A stretch of 64,000 nt of DNA from Chromohalobacter sarecensis (GCF_023061135.1 NZ_JAKGAN010000004.1:248001-312000), one strand, 5' to 3'; shown: positions 10,839 through 22,937, counted from the first letter of the stretch. Made by a program: numbers and translations. Notes: a model not told the origin generated them from the letters alone.

Positions 10839-11354
10839 ATGACCAATGCTTCGACTTCCACCGCTGCGCCCATTGCCACTGACGGCTTCGTGTTGCACGA
10901 CGAAGATCGGGCGGCCATCGCCCACGAGCGCGAGCATTATCCGCGTCCGCAGGCGGCCAGCATCGAGGCGCTCAAGATCGTCCAGAAGCGCCATGGCTGG
11001 GTGCCGGACGCCGCCATCGACGCCATCGCGCGTGAACTCGGCGTGGCGCCGGCAAGCGTCGAGGAAGTGGCGACGTTTTATAGCTTGATCTTCCGCCAGC
11101 CGGTGGGACGCCACGTGATCCTGCTGTGTGACAGCAGTTCGTGCTTCCTCACCGATTACGAAGCCCTGCGTGACGCCTTCTTCGCGCATCTGGGCATCGG
11201 CTTCGGGCAGACCACGCCGGATGATCGCTTCACGCTGCTTCCGGTGTGCTGTCTCGGCGCCTGCGACCGTGGCCCGGCGCTGATGATCGGTGAGGATACC
11301 TACGGGCCGGTGACGCCCGAGGAGATCCCCACGCTGTTGGAGGCGTACGCATGA
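10839..11354 (+). CDS. nuoE: NADH-quinone oxidoreductase subunit E (2Fe-2S)
   Basis: 171 residues, thioredoxin-like ferredoxin fold. The N1a 2Fe-2S ligands are seen as CDSSSC in the first loop and CCLGAC in the second. NuoE sits beside NuoF in the NADH-dehydrogenase module at the tip of the peripheral arm. Its start lies directly behind the nuoCD stop, which suggests translational coupling, and nuoF begins 16 bp downstream. Confidence 0.97.
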   Translation: MTNASTSTAAPIATDGFVLHDEDRAAIAHEREHYPRPQAASIEALKIVQKRHGWVPDAAIDAIARELGVAPASVEEVATFYSLIFRQPVGRHVILLCDSSSCFLTDYEALRDAFFAHLGIGFGQTTPDDRFTLLPVCCLGACDRGPALMIGEDTYGPVTPEEIPTLLEAYA

Positions 11355-11370
11355 ACTGGGAGAGCGAGGT

Positions 11371-12711
11371 ATGAGCCGGATTCTACAAGACCGCGACGAA
11401 CGCCGCCCTGAAACGCACCCGCTGACCTTTCGGCTCAACGACGACGGTACGCCGGTACTGCTTGACGACTACCGCGAGCAGCAGGGGTATGCCAGCGTCG
11501 AGCGCGCCTTTCGCGATCTGACCTCGAAGACGCTGATCGACGAGCTCAAGGCAGCTAACCTGCGCGGGCGCGGTGGTGGCGGGTTTTCCGCCGGGCTCAA
11601 GTGGAGCCTGACCATGCAGGGTGAGGGGATACCGCGCGGTTATATCGTCTGCAATGCCGACGAAATGGAGCCCGGTACCTTCAAGGACCGCTTATTGCTT
11701 GAGCAGCAGCCGCATCTGCTCATCGAGGGTATGATCCTGGCCGGCTTCGCCAACAATGCCTACCAGGGCTACATCTTCATGCGCGGCGAATACGTCGACG
11801 CTGCGCGCACGGTCCAGCGCGCGCTGGACGAAGCGCGTGCCGCCGGCTGGCTGGGGCGTGACGTGGCCGGCAGCGGCTGGGATTTCGATATCGTCTTGCA
11901 TACCGGCGCGGGGCGTTATATCTGCGGCGAAGAAACCGCGCTGATCAACTCGTTGGAAGGCAAGCGTGCCAACCCGCGCGCCAAACCGCCCTTCCCGGGG
12001 CAAAGCGGGGCCTGGGGCAAGCCCACCGTGGTCAACAACGTCGAGACGCTATGCAATGTGCCGGCCATCGTGCTGCACGGCGCGGATTGGTACCAGGGGT
12101 TGTCTCAAGGCAAGAGCGGCGATGGTGGCACCAAGCTGTACGGTGTCTCTGGCAAGGTCAAGCGGCCCGGCCTGTGGGAACTGCCGATGGGCACCACGGC
12201 CAGCGAGTTGATGGAGCGCGCCGGCGGCATGCGCGATGGTTTGACGCTCAAGACGTGGCTACCCGGGGGTGGGAGTACCGGCTTTCTGCTCCCCGAGCAC
12301 CTCGATGTGGCGCTCGATTTCGACACCATCGGCAAGGCCGGCAGCCGCCTGGGCACCGGGCTCATGGCGGTGATCGCCGACAATCAGAGCGTGGTCTCGT
12401 TAGCGCGCAACCTGGAGGAATTCTTCTCCCGCGAGTCCTGTGGCTGGTGTACACCGTGCCGCGATGGCCTGCCGTGGAGCGTCAAACTCCTGCAGGCCCT
12501 GGAGGCCGGAGAGGGCGTACGAGGCGATATCGAATTGCTGGAATCGCTGGCGGTAGATCTGGGGCCGGGACGCACCTTCTGCGCCCACGCGCCGGGGGCG
12601 GCAATGCCGTTGGCGACGGCGATTCACCATTTCCGTGATGAATTCGAGCGAGGCGTCACGCGTGGCCAGGGTGCGGCGCATGCCGACCCGATCCCGGTGG
12701 GTAGCGTATGA
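11371..12711 (+). CDS. nuoF: NADH-quinone oxidoreductase subunit F (NADH- and FMN-binding)
   Basis: 446 residues, full length. NuoF oxidises NADH through FMN and the N3 4Fe-4S cluster. Motifs in order: glycine-rich nucleotide loop [18 protein letters not shown]-region [28 protein letters not shown], and the cluster ligands [11 protein letters not shown] near 355 with a fourth Cys in FCAHAPG. An AGCGAGGT-type ribosome site precedes the ATG. It fits directly between nuoE and nuoG. Confidence 0.98.
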   Translation: MSRILQDRDERRPETHPLTFRLNDDGTPVLLDDYREQQGYASVERAFRDLTSKTLIDELKAANLRGRGGGGFSAGLKWSLTMQGEGIPRGYIVCNADEMEPGTFKDRLLLEQQPHLLIEGMILAGFANNAYQGYIFMRGEYVDAARTVQRALDEARAAGWLGRDVAGSGWDFDIVLHTGAGRYICGEETALINSLEGKRANPRAKPPFPGQSGAWGKPTVVNNVETLCNVPAIVLHGADWYQGLSQGKSGDGGTKLYGVSGKVKRPGLWELPMGTTASELMERAGGMRDGLTLKTWLPGGGSTGFLLPEHLDVALDFDTIGKAGSRLGTGLMAVIADNQSVVSLARNLEEFFSRESCGWCTPCRDGLPWSVKLLQALEAGEGVRGDIELLESLAVDLGPGRTFCAHAPGAAMPLATAIHHFRDEFERGVTRGQGAAHADPIPVGSV

Positions 12712-12745
12712 ACGACGTGACGAAGATGACGGGCGAGGAGCGATA

Positions 12746-15508
12746 ATGGCAACGATTCACGTGGATGGCCGGGACTACGAGGTCGACGGCGCCGACAACC
12801 TGCTGCACGCTTGCCTGTCGTTGGGGTTGGATATCCCGTATTTCTGCTGGCACCCGGCCATGGGCAGCGTGGGTGCCTGCCGCCAGTGCGCGGTCAAGCA
12901 GTACAAGAACGCCGATGATACCCAGGGCATGCTGGTGATGTCGTGCATGGCACCGGTACAAGACGATGCCTACATCTCCATCGAGGACGACGAAGCTAAA
13001 GCCTTTCGTGAGAATGTCATCGAATGGCTGATGATCAACCACCCGCACGATTGCCCGGTCTGCGAGGAAGGCGGTCACTGCCACCTGCAGGACATGACCG
13101 TGATGACCGGCCATGACAGCCGCCGTTATCGGTTCCGCAAGCGTACCCACCAGAACCAGGATCTGGGGCCGTTCATCGGCCATGAGATGAACCGCTGCAT
13201 TACCTGCTACCGCTGCGTGCGCTTCTATCAGGATTACGCCGGCGGCGGTGACCTGGGCGCCTTCGGGGCGCACGACAACGTTTATTTCGGGCGTTTTCAG
13301 GAAGGCACGCTGGAGAGCCCTTTCTCCGGCAACCTCACCGAAGTCTGTCCGACCGGGGTGTTCACCGACCAGACCCACTCCGAGCATTACACCCGCAAGT
13401 GGGACCTGCAGTTCGCGCCCAGCGTCTGTCATCAATGCGCAGTGGGCTGCAATATCAGCCCCGGCGAGCGCTACGGCGATATTCGGCGCATCGAAAACCG
13501 CTATAACGGCGAAGTGAATCACTATTTTCTGTGTGACCGCGGGCGTTTCGGCTATGGCTACGTGAATCGCGAGGACCGCCCGCGCGTACCCGAATGGCGC
13601 GAACGCCAGCGTGTCGGCGTCGGGTCCGGCGAGACGGGCGTGGTTGCCGGGACCATCAGTCTGGAAATCGACGATGCGCTGGACCGTGCCGCCGATGGAA
13701 TGCGCAACGCGCGCCGCGTGATCGGTATCGGCTCGCCACGGGCGAGCCTGGAGAGCAACCACATGCTGCGTACGCTGGTGGGAGATGCCAATTTCTCCAC
13801 CGGCATCGCTGCCCGCGAGCTTGAGTTGCTGGTGCGCATGAACGAGCTCAATACCCGCTGTGGCCTGCCGTCGCCGAGCCTGCGCGAGATCGAAGGCTGC
13901 GATGCGGTGTTCGTGCTCGGCGAGGACCTCATCAATAGCGCCGCGCGCATGGCGCTGGCCATTCGCCAGGGGATCAACGCCAAAGGCGAGACGCTGGCCG
14001 CCACGCGCGGTATCCCGTCCTGGAATGCCGAGGCGGTGAAGACGATGGCCCAGGATGAACGTCATCCGTTGTTCCTGGCCACGCCGGACATGACCGAACT
14101 GGACGCGTTGGCAGAGCAGACCTTCAACGCTGCGCCGGACGACATTGCGCGGCTGGGCTTCGCCGTGGCGCACTACATCGATACCGAGGCGCCTTGCCCG
14201 GAGGCCCTCGACGACGCGACCGCGGCACTTGCAAAGCGCATCGCCGAGGCCTTGCTGGCGGCGCAGCGCCCGTTGGTGGTTTCGGGTGGCTCGCTGGGAA
14301 CGCCAGCGGTGCTCGAGGCAGCCGGCAACGTGGCACGCGCCTTGGCACGTCGAACACGCCCCGGGGCGCTGTCGTTGGTGCGCCGTGAAGCCAACAGTAC
14401 CGGTCTGTCGCTACTCGGCGGGGAATCACTGGACTGGGCCCTGGAAGCCCTGGTCAGCGGCGAAGCCGATGGCGTGGTAATTCTCGAGAACGATCTTTAC
14501 ACGCGCACCGATGCCGGGCGGGTTGACGCCGCCTTGAAGCGTGCCGACTGCGTCGTCACGCTCGATCATCAGCGCACCGCGACCTGGGACAAGACGGACA
14601 TCGGGCTCCCGGCGGCGAGCTTCGCCGAAAGTGATGGCACCCTGGTCAGCCTGGAAGGACGCGCCCAGCGGTTCTATCAGGTCTTCGAGCCTAGTTATAT
14701 CCGCCCCGAGACACGCATTCGCGAAAGCTGGCGGTGGCTCAACGCGCTCAAGACAAGCGTCGAGCGTCAGTCGGTGACGCCGCTCACCCTCGATGAGGTG
14801 ACGCGTGACATGGCCATGACATACCCCGCCCTGGCGCCGGCTGGCGATGCCGGTTTGAGCGCCGCCTATCGCGTGCATGGGCTGCGTCTGGCGCGTGAAC
14901 CTCATCGCTATAGCGGTCGCACCGCGATGCGCGCCAATCTCGATGTCAGCGAACCCCGTGCGCCGCAGGATTCGGATACGCCGTTTGCGTTCTCCATGGA
15001 GGGCTATGCCGGCCACGCCGAACCGCGCCGCGAAGTGGCGTTCGCCTGGGCGCCGGGATGGAACTCGCCGCAAGCCTGGAACAAGTTCCAGGACGAGGTC
15101 GGTGGGCATCTGCGCGCCGGCGATCCCGGCGTGCGGCTATTGGGGCCGCTGCCCGGCGATTACGACTATGCGCGAACGCCGCCGGCACGCTTCGCCGCAC
15201 GTGACGATCAATGGCTGGCGGTACCGCAGGCGCGCTTATTCGGGGGTGACGAAACCTCATCGCGGGCCGAGCCGATCCAGGCGCGCATGACCGAGACATG
15301 CTTCACCGTGTCGCGCGGTGCCGCCGAGCGGTTGCGGATGTCGCCGGGCGCCACGTTGACGCTCAACCTGGGGGAGCGGCAACTTACGCTACCGATAGCG
15401 ATCAGCGACGTGTGGCCCGATGGCATGGTCGGCGTGCCGGATCAGTCGGGACTGCCACTGACCGCGCCTGAGTGGGCCCATCTCGATGCTCAGGAGGTGC
15501 GCGCATGA
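12746..15508 (+). CDS. nuoG: NADH-quinone oxidoreductase subunit G (multi-FeS)
   Basis: 920 residues from the ATG at 12746, preceded by GAGGAG; an in-frame extension overlapping nuoF is rejected because it lacks family resemblance. The N-terminus is a 2Fe-2S ferredoxin domain ([19 protein letters not shown]), followed by the His-Cys3 site [15 protein letters not shown] and 4Fe-4S ligands [13 protein letters not shown] further cluster motif, [13 protein letters not shown], lies near 230, followed by a long molybdopterin-oxidoreductase-like domain. NuoG is the largest peripheral-arm subunit and carries the electron wire. Its stop overlaps the nuoH start (ATGA). Confidence 0.96.
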   Translation: MATIHVDGRDYEVDGADNLLHACLSLGLDIPYFCWHPAMGSVGACRQCAVKQYKNADDTQGMLVMSCMAPVQDDAYISIEDDEAKAFRENVIEWLMINHPHDCPVCEEGGHCHLQDMTVMTGHDSRRYRFRKRTHQNQDLGPFIGHEMNRCITCYRCVRFYQDYAGGGDLGAFGAHDNVYFGRFQEGTLESPFSGNLTEVCPTGVFTDQTHSEHYTRKWDLQFAPSVCHQCAVGCNISPGERYGDIRRIENRYNGEVNHYFLCDRGRFGYGYVNREDRPRVPEWRERQRVGVGSGETGVVAGTISLEIDDALDRAADGMRNARRVIGIGSPRASLESNHMLRTLVGDANFSTGIAARELELLVRMNELNTRCGLPSPSLREIEGCDAVFVLGEDLINSAARMALAIRQGINAKGETLAATRGIPSWNAEAVKTMAQDERHPLFLATPDMTELDALAEQTFNAAPDDIARLGFAVAHYIDTEAPCPEALDDATAALAKRIAEALLAAQRPLVVSGGSLGTPAVLEAAGNVARALARRTRPGALSLVRREANSTGLSLLGGESLDWALEALVSGEADGVVILENDLYTRTDAGRVDAALKRADCVVTLDHQRTATWDKTDIGLPAASFAESDGTLVSLEGRAQRFYQVFEPSYIRPETRIRESWRWLNALKTSVERQSVTPLTLDEVTRDMAMTYPALAPAGDAGLSAAYRVHGLRLAREPHRYSGRTAMRANLDVSEPRAPQDSDTPFAFSMEGYAGHAEPRREVAFAWAPGWNSPQAWNKFQDEVGGHLRAGDPGVRLLGPLPGDYDYARTPPARFAARDDQWLAVPQARLFGGDETSSRAEPIQARMTETCFTVSRGAAERLRMSPGATLTLNLGERQLTLPIAISDVWPDGMVGVPDQSGLPLTAPEWAHLDAQEVRA

Positions 15509-16491
15509 GCTGGTGGACACCACAGGTCGAGGCAATCGCGTTCGCGCTCTTTCAAGCACTGGTGATCCTGATCGGTGCGGTACTCGCAGGAGCGCTGCTG
15601 ACCATGGTGGAACGGCGTCTCCTGGGCTTATGGCAGGATCGTCACGGTCCCAACCGCGTCGGGCCGTTCGGGGTGCTGCAGATCCTCGCTGATATGCTCA
15701 AGATCCTCTTCAAGGAAGACTGGATCCCGCCGTTCGCCGATCGTACCTTCTTCGTGCTGGCGCCGGCGATCGCCATGGCATCGCTTTTGCTGAGCTTCAT
15801 GGTCATTCCCATTACGCCCAGTTGGGGGGTGGCCGATCTGCATATCGGTTTGCTGTTCTTCTTCGCCATGGCGGGCATCAACGTCTATGCGGTGCTCTTC
15901 GGCGGATGGTCGAGCGGCAACAAGTACGCCTTGCTTGGGGCGATGCGGGCCTCGGCACAGACACTGTCCTATGAAGTCTTCATAGGCTTGTCGCTGATGG
16001 GGGTGGTGGCCATGGCCGGTTCGTTCAACATGCGCGAGATCGTCGCCGCCCAGGAAACGGTATGGTTCATCGTGCCGCAGTTCTTCGGCTTCTGTACCTT
16101 CCTGGTCGCCGGCATTGCCGTGACGCACCGTCACCCGTTCGACCAGCCCGAGGCCGAGCAGGAGCTGGCCGATGGCTATCACGTCGAGTACTCGGGGATG
16201 AAATGGGGCATGTTCTTCATCGGCGAGTACGTGGGCATCGTGCTGGTATCGGCGCTGATCGTGACGCTGTTCCTGGGTGGCTGGCACGGTCCGTGGTTGC
16301 CGCCTATCGTGTGGTTCCTGCTCAAGACTGCCGTGTTCGTGGGCTTTTTCGTGCTGCTGCGCGCGGCACTGCCGCGTCCTCGCTATGACGCGGTGATGAG
16401 CTTCGGGTGGAAGGTCTGCCTGCCACTGACCCTGATCAATTTGCTGGTGACCGGTGCACTGATTCTTGTATTCAGCCCCGCCGGTGGCTAA
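15505..16491 (+). CDS. nuoH: NADH-quinone oxidoreductase subunit H
   Basis: 328 residues, eight predicted membrane helices. NuoH forms the membrane side of the quinone channel. Signatures seen are [21 protein letters not shown] after helix 1 and [25 protein letters not shown] in the loop of the central part. The start is the ATG at 15505, which overlaps the nuoG stop by four bases and sits behind GGAGG; a start 11 codons upstream is less likely. Confidence 0.97.
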   Translation: MSWWTPQVEAIAFALFQALVILIGAVLAGALLTMVERRLLGLWQDRHGPNRVGPFGVLQILADMLKILFKEDWIPPFADRTFFVLAPAIAMASLLLSFMVIPITPSWGVADLHIGLLFFFAMAGINVYAVLFGGWSSGNKYALLGAMRASAQTLSYEVFIGLSLMGVVAMAGSFNMREIVAAQETVWFIVPQFFGFCTFLVAGIAVTHRHPFDQPEAEQELADGYHVEYSGMKWGMFFIGEYVGIVLVSALIVTLFLGGWHGPWLPPIVWFLLKTAVFVGFFVLLRAALPRPRYDAVMSFGWKVCLPLTLINLLVTGALILVFSPAGG

Positions 16492-16512
16492 GCGTCGAGA
16501 CTGGAGAAGACC

Positions 16513-17055
16513 GTGAAGATTAAATCACTGCTCGCGGGGACCGGATCGCAGCTACGGACGATGGGCATGGTATTCATGCACTCCTTCCGCAAGCGCGAGA
16601 CCCTGCAGTACCCGGAAGAACCGGTCTATTTGTCGCCGCGCTATCGCGGACGCATCGTGCTGACCCGCGACCCCGATGGCGAGGAGCGCTGTGTGGCATG
16701 CAATCTGTGCGCGGTGGCATGCCCGGTAGCGTGCATTTCGCTGCAGAAAGACGAGCGCGATGATGGCCGCTGGTATCCGGAGTTTTTCCGCATCAATTTT
16801 TCGCGCTGCATCTTTTGTGGGCTGTGCGAGGAAGCCTGTCCGACCTCGGCCATCCAGCTTACGCCGGATTTCGAGATGAGCGAGTTTCGGCGTCAGGAAT
16901 TGGTCTACGAGAAGGAAGACCTGCTGATTTCCGGGCCGGGCAAGGATCATAACTACAACTTCTATCGCGTGGCGGGGCTGTCGATCGCCGGAAAAGACAA
17001 GGGTGAGGCGCAGAACGAAGCCGAACCGATTAACGTCAAGTCGTTGATGCCCTGA
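16513..17055 (+). CDS. nuoI: NADH-quinone oxidoreductase subunit I (two 4Fe-4S)
   Basis: 180 residues, same length as E. coli NuoI, beginning at a GTG behind GGAGAAG. The two ferredoxin-type motifs are [15 protein letters not shown] and [15 protein letters not shown], ligating N6a and N6b that connect NuoG with NuoB. The C-terminal tail is charged. It is tightly placed between nuoH and nuoJ in the operon. Confidence 0.97.
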   Translation: MKIKSLLAGTGSQLRTMGMVFMHSFRKRETLQYPEEPVYLSPRYRGRIVLTRDPDGEERCVACNLCAVACPVACISLQKDERDDGRWYPEFFRINFSRCIFCGLCEEACPTSAIQLTPDFEMSEFRRQELVYEKEDLLISGPGKDHNYNFYRVAGLSIAGKDKGEAQNEAEPINVKSLMP

Positions 17056-17088
17056 TCAGGGATGCCCTTACCAGGATAGGGAGACACC

Positions 17089-17700
17089 ATGGAAATCGCC
17101 TTCTATCTCAGCGCCGTGGTCGCCGTGCTCGCGACGCTTGGGGTGGTGACCGGGCGGCACCCGGTACATGCCTTGCTTTACCTGATCGTCTCGCTGATAG
17201 CGGTGGCGATGGTGTTCTTTGCACTCGGAGCGCCCTTCGCCGGGGCGCTGGAAATCATCGTCTACGCCGGCGCGATCATGGTGCTGTTCGTGTTCGTGGT
17301 GATGATGCTCAATCTCGGTGAGGCCGCCGCGCAGCAAGAGAGTGCCTGGCTGCGCCCGCGCACCTGGCTGGGGCCGGCGGTGCTCAGCGGTATCTTGTTG
17401 TTGGTGCTGCTGGTGACATTGATCGGCGCCGACGTGGGCGGTCGTATCCAGGGTGATACCCTGACCGCCAAGGCGGTGGGCACGCTGCTGTTCGGGCCTT
17501 ATCTGATCGTCGTCGAACTTGCCGCGATGCTGCTGCTGGCGGCGTTGGTGGCGGCGTCTCACCTGGGGCGCAGCGAAGCGCATGACGAGGCACACGCGGT
17601 ACGCCAAGTCCCGGGTAAGCGTACTGCAGATGGCCGGGGGCGCGCCGCCAGCGAGCGCTCGCTCGGTGACGACACCTCAAGCGAGGAGAGTTCACGATGA
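17089..17700 (+). CDS. nuoJ: NADH-quinone oxidoreductase subunit J
   Basis: 203 residues with five membrane helices, including the kinked third-helix sequence [21 protein letters not shown] that is characteristic of the family. After the last helix (ending near 160) comes a polar tail of about 40 residues rich in R, S, A and E, a little longer than typical. NuoJ lies in the membrane arm between the quinone module and the antiporter-like subunits. Its stop overlaps the nuoK start by four bases. Confidence 0.95.
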   Translation: MEIAFYLSAVVAVLATLGVVTGRHPVHALLYLIVSLIAVAMVFFALGAPFAGALEIIVYAGAIMVLFVFVVMMLNLGEAAAQQESAWLRPRTWLGPAVLSGILLLVLLVTLIGADVGGRIQGDTLTAKAVGTLLFGPYLIVVELAAMLLLAALVAASHLGRSEAHDEAHAVRQVPGKRTADGRGRAASERSLGDDTSSEESSR

Positions 17701-18005
17701 ATGGCGTTCCCATGGAACACGGCCTGATCCTGGCGTCGATCCTCTTCGCGCTGGGCCTGGTGGGGCTGATGATGCGCCGGAACATGCTGTTCGTGCTGAT
17801 GAGCCTGGAAGTCATGATGAACGCGGCGGGGCTCGCCTTCATCGTTGCGGGAACACGTTGGGGTCAGCCAGACGGCCAGGTGATGTTCCTGCTGGTGATC
17901 ACTCTGGCGGCGGCCGAGGCAAGCGTGGGGCTGGCGCTGTTGTTGCAGCTCTATCGGCGCTTCAAGACCCTTGATATCGATGCGGCAAGCAGGTTGCGCG
18001 GATGA
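17697..18005 (+). CDS. nuoK: NADH-quinone oxidoreductase subunit K
   Basis: 102 residues, three membrane helices, close to the usual 100. The proton-path acidic residues are in place: [15 protein letters not shown] in helix 2 and [14 protein letters not shown] in helix 3. It overlaps nuoJ (ATGA) and nuoL (start four bases before its stop), so the three are translationally coupled. Confidence 0.96.
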   Translation: MNGVPMEHGLILASILFALGLVGLMMRRNMLFVLMSLEVMMNAAGLAFIVAGTRWGQPDGQVMFLLVITLAAAEASVGLALLLQLYRRFKTLDIDAASRLRG

Positions 18006-19855
18006 ATCTACTCACTCTGACGTTTTTGTTTCCCCTGTTGGGGTGTCTAGTCCTGGCGCTGGGCGGTGATCGCCTGTCGCTGCGTGGCGCGGCGACGGTG
18101 GGGGTCACCGCGCTGGGACTGGCGGCGGCCACGACCGTGTGGGTGGGCCTCGACTTCCTCGGACACGGCTCGGCAGCGCAGGTCATGACGCTATGGACCT
18201 GGATCGACGTGGGCGATTTCCAGTCGTCGATGGGCCTGCTGGTCGATGGGCTGTCGCTGACGATGCTTGGCGTGATTACCGGCGTGGGCTTTTTGATCCA
18301 TCTGTTTGCGGCCTGGTACATGCACGGCGACACCGGCGTTCGCCGGTTCTATGCCTACATGAACCTGTTCGTGTTCAGCATGGTGCTGCTGGTGCTGGGC
18401 GACAACCTGCTGCTGCTGTATCTCGGTTGGGAAGGCGTCGGCCTGTGCAGTTATCTGCTGATCGGCTACTACTACCATAACTCAGCCAATGGCTGGGCGG
18501 CGTTCAAGGCCTTCCTGGTGACGCGTATCGGCGATGTGCTGATGGCGATCGGGCTGTTCATCCTGTTCGTCGAGTTGGGCACGCTGGATATCCAGACGCT
18601 GCTGGCGCGGGCGCCGGAGGTCTGGGCGCGCGGCGACCTGATGGTCGAACTGGCGACGTTGATGCTGCTCGGCGGGGCGCTGGGCAAGTCCGCGCAGTTG
18701 CCGCTGCATACCTGGCTGGCTGACGCCATGGCCGGCCCCACGCCGGTGTCGGCACTGATCCACGCGGCGACCATGGTCACCGCCGGGGTGTATCTGATCG
18801 CGCGTATGCATGGCCTGTTCCTGCTGGCACCGGATGTGCTGACACTGGTGGGCTGGATCGGCGCGGTGACGCTGCTGATGGCTGGGTTCGCCGCCCTGGC
18901 GCAGACCGACATCAAGCGCGTGCTGGCCTATTCGACTATGAGCCAGATCGGCTACATGTTCCTGGCCCTAGGTGTGGGAGCCTTCGATGCGGCGATCTTC
19001 CATCTGATGATGCACGCCTTCTTCAAGGCGTTGCTGTTCCTCTCGGCCGGCTCGGTGATCGTCTCCTGCCATCACGAGCAGGACATGCGCCGTCTCGGCG
19101 GATTGTGGCGCAAGTTGCCGCTCGCCTATGCCGGGTTCGTGGTAGGCGGTTCGGCCCTGATGGCGTTGCCGTTCGTGACGGCGGGCTTCTACAGCAAGGA
19201 CGAAATCCTCTGGGAAGCGCTGGCGTCTGGCCATATCGGCTTGCTGATGGCGGGTCTGGTCGGCGCACTGCTGACCTCGCTTTATACCGTGCGCTTGATC
19301 GTCGGTACCTTCCACGGCACGCCGGGCAGCGATCACAGCCGGCACGCCGAGGGTGGTCGCGGTCTGGTACATGGCGTGCCGCTGGTCGTGTTGATCGTGC
19401 TCTCGACGCTGGTGGGTGCCTGGATTCATCCGCCGCTCGACGAGGTGCTGCCGGCCAGTCCCGGCGCGACGCAAGAAGCCGGACGCCATGTGCTGGAGAT
19501 CATTGCCATGCTGGTGGCGGTGGGCGGCGCGGCCGTGGCGTTGTGGCTGTTCGTGTGGCGGCGGGAGATGGTGGCGCGCCTGGTGGCCCTGCCGGAAGGC
19601 GCGCGCCTGTGGCGCTTGTGGCATCACGCCTGGGGCTTCGATGCCCTCTACGATGTGGTGCTGGTCAAGCCGTTCCGTGGCTTGGTGTGGCTGTGGCGTA
19701 GCGACTGGATCAACGGATTGTGCAATCTGGTGCCGTTGCTGGCGCGCGGCCTGCGCTGGCTGTTGACGCGTTCCCAGACGGGGCGGCTGCGCCACTATGC
19801 CGTTTCGATGACGCTGGGCGCGACCGTGGTGCTGATCTTCCTGGCTTTGGGGTAA
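18002..19855 (+). CDS. nuoL: NADH-quinone oxidoreductase subunit L
   Basis: 617 residues, the distal antiporter-like subunit with the long lateral helix at its C-terminal end. Visible are [50 protein letters not shown] split across helices 7-8, and [15 protein letters not shown]. The conserved Lys and His residues of the ion channel lie in these segments. The C-terminus ([18 protein letters not shown]) matches the standard end. Whether this complex pumps H+ or Na+ in a halophile cannot be judged from sequence. Confidence 0.97.
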   Translation: MNLLTLTFLFPLLGCLVLALGGDRLSLRGAATVGVTALGLAAATTVWVGLDFLGHGSAAQVMTLWTWIDVGDFQSSMGLLVDGLSLTMLGVITGVGFLIHLFAAWYMHGDTGVRRFYAYMNLFVFSMVLLVLGDNLLLLYLGWEGVGLCSYLLIGYYYHNSANGWAAFKAFLVTRIGDVLMAIGLFILFVELGTLDIQTLLARAPEVWARGDLMVELATLMLLGGALGKSAQLPLHTWLADAMAGPTPVSALIHAATMVTAGVYLIARMHGLFLLAPDVLTLVGWIGAVTLLMAGFAALAQTDIKRVLAYSTMSQIGYMFLALGVGAFDAAIFHLMMHAFFKALLFLSAGSVIVSCHHEQDMRRLGGLWRKLPLAYAGFVVGGSALMALPFVTAGFYSKDEILWEALASGHIGLLMAGLVGALLTSLYTVRLIVGTFHGTPGSDHSRHAEGGRGLVHGVPLVVLIVLSTLVGAWIHPPLDEVLPASPGATQEAGRHVLEIIAMLVAVGGAAVALWLFVWRREMVARLVALPEGARLWRLWHHAWGFDALYDVVLVKPFRGLVWLWRSDWINGLCNLVPLLARGLRWLLTRSQTGRLRHYAVSMTLGATVVLIFLALG

Positions 19856-19932
19856 GCGATGTACGACTTGAAGAAAGACACCGGTGGCGGGAATAGCAGG
19901 CTAACGTGGCAAGCTGAGGGGGCGCAGCGCTG

Positions 19933-21474
19933 ATGATTCTTGTCTGGTTGATTCTGATTCCCTTCATCGGCGGGTTGCTGTGCTGGCAAGCCGAACGCTT
20001 CGGTGAGCAATCGCCGCGCTGGATTGCCCTGGGCACCATGCTGCTCGAACTGGCACTGGTTCTGGGCGTGTGGTGGCATGGCGATTATGGCCTGAACGCC
20101 GCGCAGGGTGCCTCGGACTGGGCTCTCGAGTGGCGCGCCGACTGGATTCCCCGCTTCGGGATCGAGGTGCACCTGGCACTGGATGGCCTGTCGCTGATCA
20201 TGATCGCGCTCACCGGGCTACTCGGGGTGTTGGCGGTGGTGTGCTCGTGGCACGAGATCTCGCGGCGCATCGGCTTCTTCCACCTCAACCTGTTGTGGAT
20301 TCTCGGTGGCGTGGTGGGCGTCTTCCTGGCCATCGACCTGTTCCTGTTCTTCTTCTTCTGGGAGATGATGCTGGTCCCCATGTACTTCCTCATCGCGCTA
20401 TGGGGGCACAGCGGTTCCACGGGTAACACGCGCATCCAGGCGGCGACGAAATTCTTCATCTATACCCAGGCTAGCGGGCTGTTGATGCTGGTGGCCATTC
20501 TCGGCCTGGTGTTTGCGCATCACGCCGCTACCGGAGAATACAGCTTCAGCTACGAGGCGCTGCGGCATACCGCGCAGAACGAGCTCTCGCCCCAGATGGC
20601 ATGGTGGCTGATGCTCGGTTTCTTCGTCGCCTTTGCCGTCAAGATGCCGGTGGTGCCGCTGCATGGGTGGCTACCCGACGCGCATGCCCAGGCGCCCACT
20701 GCGGGGAGTGTCGACCTGGCGGGTATCCTGCTCAAGACCGCCGCCTACGGCATGTTGCGCTTCGCCTTGCCGCTGTTTCCCGAGGCCTCCCAGGCCTTCG
20801 CGCCGATCGCGATGGGCCTGGGGGTTCTGGGCATTTTCTACGGCGCGATCCTGGCGTGTGGCCAGCATGACCTGAAACGTCTAGTCGCCTATTCCAGCAT
20901 TTCCCACATGGGCTTCGTGCTGATCGGCATCTACAGCAGCACCGAGCTGGCGCTACAGGGCGTCGTGATACTGATGGTCGCCCACGCCTTCTCGGCCTCG
21001 GGGTTGTTCATCATCAGTGGCCAGCTCTACGAGCGCCTGCATACCCGCGACATGCGCCTGATGGGTGGCCTTTGGGGCCGCATCAAGGGCCTGCCGGGTA
21101 TCGCACTATGTTTCGTGGCGGCCTCGATGGGCCTCCCGGGTACCGCCAATTTCGTGGGCGAGTTCCTGGTGCTGTTCGGCTCCTTCGATGCCTGGCCCTG
21201 GGTGGTTGTGGTCGCCAGTGGTGGCTTCGTACTGGCGGCGATCTATTCGCTGTTTATCATGCAACGCGTCTACTTCGGTCCGGCCAAGGAAGAAACGCCG
21301 CTGGGCGGGCTCGATGGCCGCGAAACCGTGATGATGCTCGGCCTGCTGGTCTTGGTATTGTGGGTCGGGCTTTATCCCGGCCCATTGCTGGACACCTCGC
21401 AGGCGGCGATGCAAAACGTGGAGCACATCATGACGCTGGAAGAAACGCCTGCCATGCCTGAGGAGACGCCATGA
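19933..21474 (+). CDS. nuoM: NADH-quinone oxidoreductase subunit M
   Basis: 513 residues, about 14 membrane helices, antiporter-like. Motifs include FFFFWEMMLVPMYFLIALWG, FAVKMPVVPLHGWLPDAHAQAPTAGSVDLAG and KRLVAYSSISHMGFVLIGIYS, containing the conserved Glu and Lys residues of the ion path. It is separated from nuoL by 77 bp, the widest gap in the second half of the operon, without a clear hairpin. It overlaps nuoN by four bases. Confidence 0.97.
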   Translation: MILVWLILIPFIGGLLCWQAERFGEQSPRWIALGTMLLELALVLGVWWHGDYGLNAAQGASDWALEWRADWIPRFGIEVHLALDGLSLIMIALTGLLGVLAVVCSWHEISRRIGFFHLNLLWILGGVVGVFLAIDLFLFFFFWEMMLVPMYFLIALWGHSGSTGNTRIQAATKFFIYTQASGLLMLVAILGLVFAHHAATGEYSFSYEALRHTAQNELSPQMAWWLMLGFFVAFAVKMPVVPLHGWLPDAHAQAPTAGSVDLAGILLKTAAYGMLRFALPLFPEASQAFAPIAMGLGVLGIFYGAILACGQHDLKRLVAYSSISHMGFVLIGIYSSTELALQGVVILMVAHAFSASGLFIISGQLYERLHTRDMRLMGGLWGRIKGLPGIALCFVAASMGLPGTANFVGEFLVLFGSFDAWPWVVVVASGGFVLAAIYSLFIMQRVYFGPAKEETPLGGLDGRETVMMLGLLVLVLWVGLYPGPLLDTSQAAMQNVEHIMTLEETPAMPEETP

Positions 21475-22904
21475 CGCCGTTGCTTGCACTTTCACCGCTG
21501 ATCCTCGTCTGCGCCACGGCCATCGTGGTGATGCTGACCATTGCGTGGCGTCGGCATCACGACCTGACGGCGACGTTGACCGTGATCGGCCTCAACCTGG
21601 CACTGGTGGCACAGATTTTGGTCTGGTGGCTGGCGCCGCTCGACGTGACGCCACTGATGAGGGTGGACGGCCTGTCGATCTTCGGCGGGGTGCTGATCCT
21701 CGTCGCCACGCTGGCCTGCGCCACGCTAGGCCATGCCTATCTGGAAGGCGCGCGAGGTCCTCGCGAGGAATATTATCTGCTGCTGTTGTGTGCCGCCGCC
21801 GGCGGGATTGCGCTGGTGAGCAGTCGCCATCTGGCCTCGTTGTTCTTCAGCCTGGAACTGCTGTCGATGCCGCTTTACGGCATGCTGGCTTACACCTATC
21901 GCGAGCGGGGCGCCTTGGAAGCGGGCGTCAAGTACATGGTGCTTTCCGCAGCGGCCTCGGCCTTCTTGTTGTTCGGCATGGCGCTTTTGTATGCGCGTAC
22001 CGGCCATCTCGATTTCGCCGGGCTGGGTGGGGCGTTGGCGTCAGCAGGCGGCGATGGATGGCTGCTGGCCGGCATGGGCCTGATGGTTGTCGGGCTGGGC
22101 TTCAAGCTTTCCATCGTGCCGTTCCATCTGTGGACGCCGGACGTCTACGAAGGCAGTCCCGCTCCGGCCGCCACCTTCCTGGCATCGGCCAGCAAGGTGG
22201 CGGTATTGGTCGTCTTGCTACGCCTGCTGCAATCCGCCCCGGCGGCCCAGGATGCCTGGTTGCACAGCTTGCTCGCCGTGCTCGCCTTCGTGACCATGCT
22301 GGCCGGCAACCTGCTGGCGTTGATGCAGCAGGATCTCAAGCGCCTGCTGGGCTACTCCTCGATCGCGCATTTCGGCTATCTGCTGGTGGCGCTGGTCATC
22401 AACGAGGGGCTGGCGGTGGAAACCGCAGGACTCTATCTGGTGACCTATGTGCTGACGACGCTGGGCGCGTTCGGCGTGGTGACGTTGCTGTCGAGCCCCT
22501 ACGGCGGCGCCGATGCCAGCCGCTTGCACCATTACCGTGGCTTGTTCTGGCGGCGGCCTTATCTGACCGCAGTGCTGACGGTGATGATGTTGTCGCTGGC
22601 AGGGATCCCCTTGACCGCAGGCTTTATCGGCAAGTTTTATATTGTCGCGGTAGGGGTCGAAGCCAGCCGCTGGTGGCTGGTCGGCGCTGTGGTGGCGGGG
22701 AGCGCCATCGGACTTTACTACTATCTACGCGTGATGGTGACGCTCTTTCTGCCCGAGCCGGGCATGCAGCGCCGTGACGCGACCACCGACTGGGCGCAAC
22801 GCGCCGGCGGTGTGGTGGTGCTGGCCCTGGCGGCCCTGGTCGTGCTGCTGGGGGTCTATCCTGCACCGATGATCGAGTGGGTGCGGCTCATGGCCGCGAC
22901 GTAA
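21471..22904 (+). CDS. nuoN: NADH-quinone oxidoreductase subunit N
   Basis: 477 residues, last gene of the operon, antiporter-like membrane subunit. Recognisable segments are LFFSLELLSMPLYGMLAY, GLGFKLSIVPFHLWTPDVYEGSPAPAATFLA and KRLLGYSSIAHFGYLLVAL. The start overlaps the nuoM stop. The stop codon sits in the loop of a 9-bp GC hairpin (22893-22914) that may mark the operon end. Confidence 0.97.
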   Translation: MTPLLALSPLILVCATAIVVMLTIAWRRHHDLTATLTVIGLNLALVAQILVWWLAPLDVTPLMRVDGLSIFGGVLILVATLACATLGHAYLEGARGPREEYYLLLLCAAAGGIALVSSRHLASLFFSLELLSMPLYGMLAYTYRERGALEAGVKYMVLSAAASAFLLFGMALLYARTGHLDFAGLGGALASAGGDGWLLAGMGLMVVGLGFKLSIVPFHLWTPDVYEGSPAPAATFLASASKVAVLVVLLRLLQSAPAAQDAWLHSLLAVLAFVTMLAGNLLALMQQDLKRLLGYSSIAHFGYLLVALVINEGLAVETAGLYLVTYVLTTLGAFGVVTLLSSPYGGADASRLHHYRGLFWRRPYLTAVLTVMMLSLAGIPLTAGFIGKFYIVAVGVEASRWWLVGAVVAGSAIGLYYYLRVMVTLFLPEPGMQRRDATTDWAQRAGGVVVLALAALVVLLGVYPAPMIEWVRLMAAT

Positions 22905-22914
22905 GCGTCGCGGC
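22893..22914 (+). terminator. Hairpin at the end of the nuo operon
   Basis: GCCGCGACG (22893-22901) pairs with CGTCGCGGC (22906-22914) around a 4-base loop containing the nuoN stop. No T-run follows, so it is a weak terminator or 3'-end protector between convergent genes. Confidence 0.35.
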
Positions 22915-22937
22915 TGTGCTGATGCGATGTCGCTTGC

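Noticed and set aside
12656-14173. 505-codon minus-strand frame inside nuoG
   Set aside because: Antisense shadow of nuoG; the translation is rich in H, R, A and Q with no domain pattern, and it has no promoter or ribosome site.
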